Positions 56,617-64,000 of a stretch of 64,000 nucleotides of DNA are shown piece by piece. How positions within the stretch are numbered: position 1 is the first letter of the stretch; every line of letters starts with the position of its first letter. This DNA comes from Amyloporia xantha. Lineage: Eukaryota > Basidiomycota > Agaricomycetes > Polyporales > Adustoporiaceae. The stretch is from contig JAYKKR010000028.1 of the NCBI GenBank assembly GCA_036971615.1, forward strand, positions 310,001-374,000, written 5' to 3'. Below the pieces are notes generated by a model, which ran no database searches, had not been told where the DNA came from, and worked only from the letters and a program-made list of their open reading frames with translations. The translations under genes and the position numbers were made by a program.

Positions 56617-57735
56617 TTAGCGTCTAGTAAAAGGCAATACGCTAGCCACCTTCTCAACATCACGGCATGTCAGACTGTACCTGGTTCCTCTCTTCAGTAC
56701 TCCGCCGTTCAGGACGACCTCTCGCTCCTCCACGCCTGTCAAAAAATCCACATTGGCAATTCGCAAGGGAGTGTGCTGACTGTCTTCTGCCGATGGTGGA
56801 GGGAAGATGTCCTCCGTAACCGCATCGATGCCATGCAGAAAGGAGTTATATGACGACGACGCCGTTATGATTAGGCTGCGACGCTCGAGAAAAATAGAGA
56901 GGACAGGGGTGGGGTCAATCGTACGACCTTTCCCAGCGGAGTCATCGGGTTCATCCTCATTTGAATGAATATTTTGTTGCTTGTATTGATAATAGTGGAA
57001 CATTGCGTGAGAGCCTAGTGACAATGTGGCTACCACGGGGTGGTATGCAGGCCCATCCTCGTGCGGCTTCACGATACTACATTGATAACAGTCTAGAAAA
57101 GAAGTAAGGGGACATACCATAATACCTTGACCATGTAGATACTGAGTGGTGTTACCGTGGAGCACGCGCAGTTGACAGCGGATAGGAACTCACCTCATTC
57201 ATCAGTATGTGGTTGGGACCCCCATGAGGCGAAGACTGAAATGCACCCGTGTTTTTAATGCGGGGGATAATGTCGGGACTTCGAAGAGAGTGTAAGTTCA
57301 GCCAAACATGGTTGTGTCTCGGGCTCACTACTTGTCCACGAAAGCCGGAAATTTTTCAGGAACTAACGCTCTTTTTGCAGTCATAGCTCCGCCTGTTTGA
57401 AGGATTCATTAGTTCCGTAGTGAATGTTCAGGCACCCAAGCTGACCCCATATTTGCAGCCTGAGTAGTACAATGAATGGGCCTGTCGTGAGCTCAGTTAC
57501 ACTGATTCAAATTTCACCGACCTGCGGTTGGCAAGCTGCTTCCACTTTGGCAGCGGTGATTCATGTATCTAATTGGTACAAATGCAAGCCACTAGAAGGT
57601 CCGTTGTCATGACATGTGCGGGGTTGATATCACACTGACCTTTCTTACTAGAAAATCTTCCTCTTCTGCACTAATGAAGTCTGGAATATAGTAGACAGCA
57701 TCCGTATTTGGTATCAAATGTCGTCTCAAAGTCAT
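56617..57735 (-). CDS. ALKBH6-like 2-oxoglutarate/Fe(II) dioxygenase
   Basis: A multi-exon gene from ATG 57735 to stop 56617. The start MTLRRHLIPNTDAVYYIPDF, then ISAEEEDFLV, is followed by a short exon with LPKWKQLANRRLQIWG, then FPAFVDK and AFQSSPHGGPNHILMNE. YLHGQGIM leads, across an intron, to PHEDGPAYHPVVATLSLGSH, which carries the HxD iron ligands. The distal His is in SFLHGI, and the 2OG-binding Arg in RYSLTCRDVEKV near the C-terminus. The whole order matches ALKBH6, a poorly characterised AlkB relative linked in plants and animals to RNA or DNA repair. Middle exon borders (57180-57560) are approximate. It shares an upstream region with the tRNA gene and the Mpp6-like gene. Confidence 0.82.
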
Positions 57736-57863
57736 CGTAACTGTGTGTCCAGACTTGATAGAATCAGAGTCTTGTGGGTTCAAGCTCAAGCTTCAAGCCT
57801 GGCCGTGAAAGTACCACACGCTCTCCGACACATGTTGATTAATCTATTGGCAAATATTTAGGC

Positions 57864-57951
57864 GCTCTCGTCGTCTAATGGCTATGATGTCAGATTCCTA
57901 TTATATGGGAACCCTATCTGAAGGTTCCGGGTTCGAGTCCCGGCGGGAGTA
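57864..57951 (+). tRNA. tRNA-Arg (anticodon CCU) with a 15-nt intron
   Basis: The acceptor stem GCTCTCG/CGGGAGT (57864-57870 and 57944-57950) has seven pairs including two G-U. The anticodon stem is TCAGA/TCTGA (57890-57894 and 57917-57921). The T-arm CCGGG-TTCGAGT-CCCGG is perfect, with a five-base variable region. The loop reads TT-CCT-A, then an intron (57901-57915), then A, so the anticodon is CCU. The intron pairs with the anticodon region (TTCCTAT with ATGGGAA), as expected for the splicing endonuclease. An oligo-T terminator follows at 57953-57958. The discriminator base is A. Confidence 0.9.
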
Positions 57952-57952
57952 G

Positions 57953-57958
57953 TTTTTT
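57953..57958 (+). terminator. RNA polymerase III oligo-T terminator
   Basis: TTTTTT directly after the tRNA 3' end. Confidence 0.8.
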
Positions 57959-58195
57959 GTGGCATTGACGGCCCGCCGATCAGCCTTGTTAACCAACGTT
58001 GGTGAGTTCGCGCAGTCTGATTCGACTCCACTCTGTCTGAGTCTGTCATACGTACTCCGTGAACAGACAGATCGTTTCCATCCCTCTGATCTTTGTCACA
58101 TCAAGTTGTTGCATCTTGGTCACTCGGAACTCATTGTCGTTTTCGATCGCAACTTGATCAGTGCCTACAACCCATTCTCCTCCCGATCTGCTGCA

Positions 58196-59052
58196 ATGTC
58201 CGGCAAGGCCCTCAGCAATGGCACCCTTAGCTTGCGTTTCATGCAGAATGCCCAGCGGGCAAAGATGCAGGCGCAGGTAGAATTGGAACAGGCGAAAGTA
58301 AAAGATGATGCAGAGTGGGAAGTCCCGCAGGAAATCAAGGAGGCATGGGGCATTGGATCGAGCACAACATCAGAGTAAGTCTCCCAACACTGCATCCTAT
58401 CTTACCATGTATAATTTTGAGCAGGGAAAATACTATTCACGAGAGTTCTTACCTACCATTCTTGTTTCCTGCTGGAGCCGATGCAGGGTCATCTTCTTCA
58501 GGCGCGGAAACCAATCCATCAGCTGTGCTGAGAGGGCGTCGAACGTTCAATGAGCGTGGACAAGAAATCCTCAGAAAAGAGGTACGTTTGACAAACCCGA
58601 GACTTCTTCAACTCATCACTAGCTACATTTAGAAAGATGAATCGCCGGAAGATGAAGACGAGGCGACCGTTGATCCCGCGGGCGGTCTGAGTAGATCAGG
58701 TGGGAAAGGGAGCACAAGGCCCACATCGATTTCTGGTTTCAAGGTACCATTGCCTATCTCGAAAAAAGACGGAAAGAAGGGAAGGACGAAGACCGCGCAG
58801 ATGCTCATACGCGAAAGTTATGTGGCGGAGACACCACCGTCTTTAACCCATCCGAACAATAATCAACCTACCCAACGGGTACCCGCCTCACGTATCAGTC
58901 AACCTACACAGGGCAGTGGATTTATGAAACCTGTCGGCATTGACGATCCTAGGTCCAACAGTGCACCGAAGCGAGACAGGGAGCAGGATTTAAACGCGGA
59001 TCTCTCTGATCCGAAGAATAAGAAACGAAAGAAGAAGAAGGCGGATGCGTGA
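58196..59052 (+). CDS. Mpp6-like nuclear exosome cofactor
   Basis: Three exons: 58196-58374, 58425-58581 and 58633-59052; 251 aa. The N-terminal ALSNGTLSLRFMQNAQ is the conserved exosome-binding segment of Mpp6/MPHOSPH6, which links Rrp6 and Mtr4 in RNA surveillance in the nucleus. A charged coiled region (MQAQVELEQAKVKDDAEWEV) follows. GRRTFNERGQEILRK comes next, then a Ser/Pro-rich linker. A central motif, ESYVAETPPSL, precedes a strongly basic end (KNKKRKKKKADA), a probable nuclear and RNA-binding signal. Disorder and length match fungal Mpp6 proteins. Family assignment rests mainly on the first 20 residues and the basic tail. Confidence 0.75.
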
Positions 59053-62000
59053 CGACCTATTGTAGTATTGACAGTGTCGGCCTCACCGCCGGTTGATAAT
59101 GGATATGCGGATCTTACACAACAGCTTACGGCCTGCTGACGGCGGCGTCGTGCCCAGTTGCGAGAAGTTTACGTCACGCCATGGCATGTGTACACTTCAT
59201 ATACACCTATTTAACTGCAGCTTCCTTGCCTTCTGGTTCTGGAATGGAACGCAGTTGCGTACGTACCGTCCGCTTCTCATCTGCGGTTATCCAGCGACAA
59301 TCTGACGCTCATTCAGTTCGTATGAAAAGTCCTTGGCGCTTCGCCGTGTCACTTGGTCTGGCACATGGGAAGTATTCCGACATTCGTAATTGATTCGTCT
59401 GCAGTCTCATGATGAAGCATCCGTCATCTATGATGTACACCCGCTGCTGTAGTGAGATCATGATCCAGGTCGTGTGCCTCAGGGAGTGGTTTCGTGGCCA
59501 GTACAAACCCGAAGAAATACTCGCTAGAGTGTTTTGGGTTTTGAACCAAATCAAATCAAATCCTATCATCAGTCGCTCGTGCATGAGGAGAAGAGGATAG
59601 GCTGAACTCTGGAAATTGATGGACAGATTTTGGAGATGCTGTATCAGTACTCCCGTTCCTTCAGTTGGGAGTGATAGGTCTCACAATGGCCTACTAACAG
59701 TCCGATCACGGATCTCTCATGAAGTTGTCCTTCATGGCGCTGTAAGCTTGCAGAGACATCTTTGGAAAGCGCAAGCTGTCGTAAGTCGGAACTGACACGG
59801 AACTCCTTGGATCTCGTGCACGATCGTACCATGACCACGCATTTTCGTCTCAATATGGGTCAGTGGCTTCAGTAATTCCGCCATACAAGCGCACGAAGGG
59901 AGATCACCTGAATATTGGGGTATGGGGCTCTCCGAGTGGACGCCCACCTCCGTTAAGAAAGCGTTGACAATTGTGCACTGCGGAAGCTATCACTGCGAAG
60001 GTACCAAGCAGTACGGTAGACGCAGAGAAGCAGAACCAGGCGCTCTCAAACCTTCTCCACGAGAACTCGTTCTTCCAGTCAAATTCTATGAATCAGCGGT
60101 CATTTTTCATCCCACAAATCGAACCTGAGCCGTATGCCGTCGTCGACATGAAACTATTTTTAGAACACATTGCCAATATATGAAGACGGAAGCCCTTGCT
60201 GATGAAATGCCCATTCACTACGTACGTATGATTTCCAGGTCCAGTAGAAATCCTTTAGGACAATTGTAACCTATATTCTGTAGCGTAACGGAGACTTGCC
60301 GGATAATGTCACACCCTTAAGTGGCCTATGATAGTACCTACCGGGCACGGCGTCTTCGCGATCGAAAGGACCTTAATGGAGCACCAACGGGCACCCTGAG
60401 ATAAGTACCAGCACAGAGGTAAAACATCCGCACCACCCTCGGGCGTTCTGCTGCTTTACGTTCAGTCCCCCCGACAAATTAACCGGTATTGTTTTCTCCA
60501 TTCATATGCCTCCTCAAGGCGGCGCAATGTGGCCTATATTAATACATTACACATCAAGAAGTGGACGACTATTCCACGTTATACACAGCGTGAGTGAGGA
60601 AGCGTATGCCGGTCCCACGCCTGCAAGCCAGACTGCCAGGATCTGTCCATCTGCTATGGCGCCTCACATGGGATATGGCAGTCTATGTTACCACAGAACA
60701 GGACAAGGCGATAGAAGGTCGGTTCCTAGGCAAACACACGGGCTTCGATCTGTCCTCCGCAGGACAGCTGACACAAACGGACACGCAACTCCATCCGAAT
60801 GACCAAATATACCTGTGAATGCCTGCGACCAACTGGCGTCCGAGATTAGCGGGCGCTATGCAGGGCTCGAGAGGCGCTGGGCTGAGTGGAAGGCGAGCGC
60901 CTTGCGCTAGTCCAGTGTTAGCCCGTCTTGACAATCGTAGAGACGCGGGCGCTCGTCGGTCGCCGTTGCCAAGATGTGGGGGGATGTTGACCGGGGACAC
61001 AGCCCACCATCCACACCAAATCCAATGCAATGATGGCGGATCATAGACCAACGGCGACTGAGTCATGACTGCTGACTGACCTGCCCCTGAGCACCCGTAC
61101 GACATGTACACCGATTCCCTTTCGGTGGGAAGAGATGATGGCATGCAGATGGCGCCGTACCCATCCCATGGCACACTAACCTGAAAAGGAGGACGAAAGC
61201 CTGAAATGCTCTTTCATCACGTAGCAGGTGGGAGCGCAGAAAGTGCAGGGGCCGTCCACGATGGCGACACGTTGCAGCTGCCATTGGCGGCATGCGAGGG
61301 GATGGCGTTTGCTCCTTGCGCGATGGAGTGACGTCGCTATTTATGTGGTCCCTGCCCGATGACCAGAAACGGGACTCACCTGGTGCACTCAGGAACAACT
61401 GCGTTCCTCTGGTCATACGCCAGCGATGAATTAAGACATGATGTCGGATTCAAAAGAGGCTTTCAGACCTCGAAACCAGTGGCCGTCACCTCATATTGGC
61501 CTGCAGTTAGCGGCACCGAGGCAAGAAGCTAGGCGCGAGGGCCAGAATGCAAAATATGGCCCTTCATGGAGAATTCTGGAACGGACGCACATGCATCCCA
61601 GAACACGCCGAAGCAGGCGTGGTATCTCATGCCACTTCCGCGCCACTTCAGGACGAGAAGCGTTTATTATCACAGATCGAAGGGAGAAAACGTAACATGG
61701 GGAACCACAGGACGGGATTCGGATCCGGTGTCGAAGTCGACAATTGCACGGATTGTGCTCACCAGGTGGAATTGAGGCCGCTGTCAAGCTTCCCGTCGCC
61801 GTCTATGGAAGATCGGTGGCGGGCCTGGATCCGGCAGGGGGACTAGAAGCGACACCCACCTAAGGTTGGCTATAGGATTGCGATGGAAAGGGTTCTCGGG
61901 TGTAATTCGTGTATCGGAGCTTCTACAATAGCTCAGCGGCTCTGATAGCGGGTGATCAAGTCAATCGTGACCGAGAGACTTGAGTCAGTTTGAGAGACGG

Positions 62001-62962
62001 TGTGCTAGTGCTACAGATCGGAGAAGGAAGAACAAGGTTGACTCGACGGGCGTAGAGAGCGCGTCCCACGAGGTCTGCGGGGAATGGAAGCTGGGAGGTC
62101 GGAACAGTACGACGTCCACTAGCGTCGAGCACGGATCCGCAGCAATTAGACCGGAGAACATAATCTACAGCCAAGACTGATTGATTTGTAGTATTACGCC
62201 GCATCGGAGATGACACCAATTGACTCGGATACGAGGATGGGTGTATGGGGGTGTCACGCTGCACGCCGAGACTCTTGGTTCGCCAGATTGAGAATATCAG
62301 AGTTTTCGATGAGACATCGCAGATATCCTGGAATGTGTAAGAAGTATGGTCCACCGTACATGATTCTGTACAGAATAGAGACCGATGGACGCCGATCGAT
62401 ACAAACACAGCGAGCAGGATGACCGACGGGTAATCGACCAGAAAGAGAGTGTCCGGTGTATCCGGCTTGCAATGTGTCGTGAGAGTAACCGACTTCACGT
62501 AATATAGACGACCGGGAATCAGGCTTCCACTTCGAGCAGAAACTGTCAGGGTGTCACATCAAGGCTGCAGACTTATGAGGAAGCCGTGGCCGAACAGGGT
62601 CGACCACGACGCCACGTCCATCAGGGGCGCTCGAGAGAGCGGCAAAGCCATAGCGATCATCATGACATCCATGACATCGGATGAAGGAAGACTACTAGCT
62701 CTGGGAACCTGATCCATGGGTCAAATACTTCCTCGCTTGAAACTCCGGCACGTAACGTTATCTGGCAGCGGACCGGATGGGTCAATGCCCAACAAGGGTT
62801 TACATCCCCGTTCATGTAATTTCGACATTCTTGACAGACCTTTCTCCTTCTAGGAACACCAAGCTGGGAATATCAGGGTCGCCTTCATAAAAGGGCCCCT
62901 CTCCATCTCCCTGGTTTCCCCCTTCCTCGCTCTCCCAAACCAACCCGCTGCCATTATAGCCC
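59053..62962. other. Gene-poor 3.9 kb stretch
   Basis: No confident gene. The most suggestive part is a plus-strand frame at 60594-60818 (VHLLWRLTWDMAVYVTTEQD, EGRFLGKHTGFD) preceded by another short frame from 60506 (GGAMWPILIHYTSRSGRLFH). They resemble two exons of a small fungal protein, but no GT-AG pair joins them in frame. No transposon proteins or terminal repeats were found. Confidence 0.4.
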
Positions 62963-63842
62963 ATGTCCTCCAAATATCACCTGCGCCCGGTCTCAGACGG
63001 ATCGACGTCTCCCAGCACGAGCACCTCCACCGTCAGCGAGCAAAGTCCACAGTACAACTCCAGACCGTCCGCCGGTCCCCCTCCCCCACACACCCGGGTC
63101 CGCCGTCCGCTCTCGCCGTCTTCTCTGAAAGGTACGCCGCCCTGCGATATTGCATGCTATTGTGCCAGCGCGACCTACCATGACTGCAGATCTTGACCTC
63201 CCCGTTGACCACGACATGCCTTCATCGAGGCGGTACCCTGCACCCCCCACCGGCCACGACCTCATGGCGCTATTCCCCCCGGCCCCTCCACTCAACCCGA
63301 GCTCTGGGCCCACGAGCGGATACTTCAAGCAACAAGAACGCGCCTTCTTCGCCAAGCGGGGTAAAGAGATCGTCAGAGTCCAGATTGAAGTGGACGTGCC
63401 TCGACGCTCCGAAGCAGATGATCCCAGATCAAAAATCCGGGAGTCAGGCGCAGGTGCACCCCGCCAGTGGCCTCCGCACGCTATACCTTCACAATTGCCA
63501 GACCATCGTCCATCTTCGAGTATGGCTCCCCCACCCCCGCCTGTCCCACATCCCAGCACAAGCCGAGGTCCTCGAGGTGTCGCTGTCATCCCCGTCTTCG
63601 CTGCACCGCCGCCGCCGCCGCCTTCCCAGCTGCACGTCAACCATCCTCCCCCCGTAGATATGCAGCCCATTGTCTATCCCGTGCGACCGCCGCAGGACCC
63701 TCGTGCTGGTGCTGGAGAGAAGCCGACGGAGACATACCCGGACGATTATCGGGATGAGACTGACGACTCATGGCGACGTCCAATGCCGCACAACGAGCGA
63801 CGACGTGCTGGAAAACACACGAAGCGTGTGATTGTCAAGTGA
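62963..63842 (+). CDS. Proline-rich, low-complexity hypothetical protein
   Basis: Two exons, 62963-63131 and 63190-63842, 273 aa, joined in phase at SLK|DLDLPVDHDMPSSRRYPAPP. The composition is dominated by Pro, Ser and Arg, with runs of Pro (APPPPPPSQ) and a conserved-looking basic-acidic stretch (GYFKQQERAFFAKRGKEIVR, VQIEVDVPRR). The C-terminus is basic (RRRAGKHTKRVIVK). No signal peptide or catalytic motif. TATA-like CATAAAAGG lies near 62887-62895. Probably intrinsically disordered; the family was not recognised. Confidence 0.7.
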
Positions 63843-64000
63843 TAGTTTCTATTCCTCCCGGTGAGAACATGCCATTGAGTACACTCCGCGGTCTAGTTCT
63901 GATCGATGTGGTTCTTGGTCTTGCAGTTCTTGGTCTCGCCACCGTACTATACTTACCTTGTCTCGGGTTGATGCTGCTGTTTGTGGGCTTTGGGTCGAAC
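63843..64000. other. 3' flank to window end
   Basis: No feature seen before the window ends. Confidence 0.5.

Noticed and set aside
60683..61174. 163-codon minus-strand frame
   Set aside because: Composition resembles non-coding sequence and no domain or splice support is seen.
62993..63670. Gly-rich 225-codon minus-strand frame
   Set aside because: It is the reverse complement of the Pro-rich protein on the plus strand, which has a proper start, intron and stop.
1..64000. Transposable elements, CRISPR arrays, rRNA, viral or plasmid genes
   Set aside because: No reverse transcriptase, transposase, long terminal repeats, spaced direct-repeat arrays or rRNA signatures were seen on either strand.

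Overview
The window is nuclear DNA of a filamentous basidiomycete, most likely an Agaricomycete. Genes lie on both strands, and most are cut by many short (about 50-65 nt) GT-AG introns. Intergenic spaces are small, and the gene set is fungal: two BAG-domain proteins, CE16 acetylesterases, Cho2, Ubp6, Set5-like, Asf1, Mpp6, a BAP31/Yet-like ER protein and an intron-containing tRNA-Arg. Exon borders come from splice consensus plus frame and phase bookkeeping by eye; no transcript or database evidence was available. The species is not identified.

Layout. 0-7 kb: SRPBCC-fold protein (+), BAG-domain protein 1 (-), MFSD1-like transporter (-). 7.1-11.2 kb: no convincing gene. 11.2-16 kb: an unrecognised 229-aa protein and a tandem pair of secreted CE16 esterases with identical internal exon lengths (+). 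17-17.8 kb: a head-to-tail repeat of about 385 bp. 18.4-22.8 kb: Asf1 (+), F-box protein (+), coiled-coil protein (-). 23-27.8 kb: a tandem family of an unrecognised ~105-aa protein (three copies plus one decayed copy) sharing an upstream 14-mer, with an unrelated 340-aa gene between two copies. 28.5-38.6 kb: a rearranged NAD(P)-binding oxidoreductase region with two NmrA/isoflavone-reductase-like genes, one Fmp52/HTATIP2-like gene, a back-to-back junction of two truncated tails of these same genes, and a two-dsRBD protein that looks like the N-terminus of a DExH helicase without its motor. 39-49 kb: Ubp6/USP14 (-), BAP31-like (+), BAG-domain protein 2 (-), deaminase (-). 49-59 kb: Cho2 (-), Set5-like SET protein (+), ALKBH6-like (-), tRNA-Arg(CCU) (+), Mpp6-like (+). 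59-63 kb: gene-poor. 63-64 kb: a proline-rich protein (+).

Most genes are unrelated housekeeping functions (proteasome, chromatin, RNA decay, phospholipid and ER). The accessory parts are the CE16 pair (plant hemicellulose deacetylation), the ~105-aa tandem family and the reshuffled oxidoreductase region. The best candidates for something undescribed are the tandem family with its shared promoter module and the head-to-head junction of gene tails.
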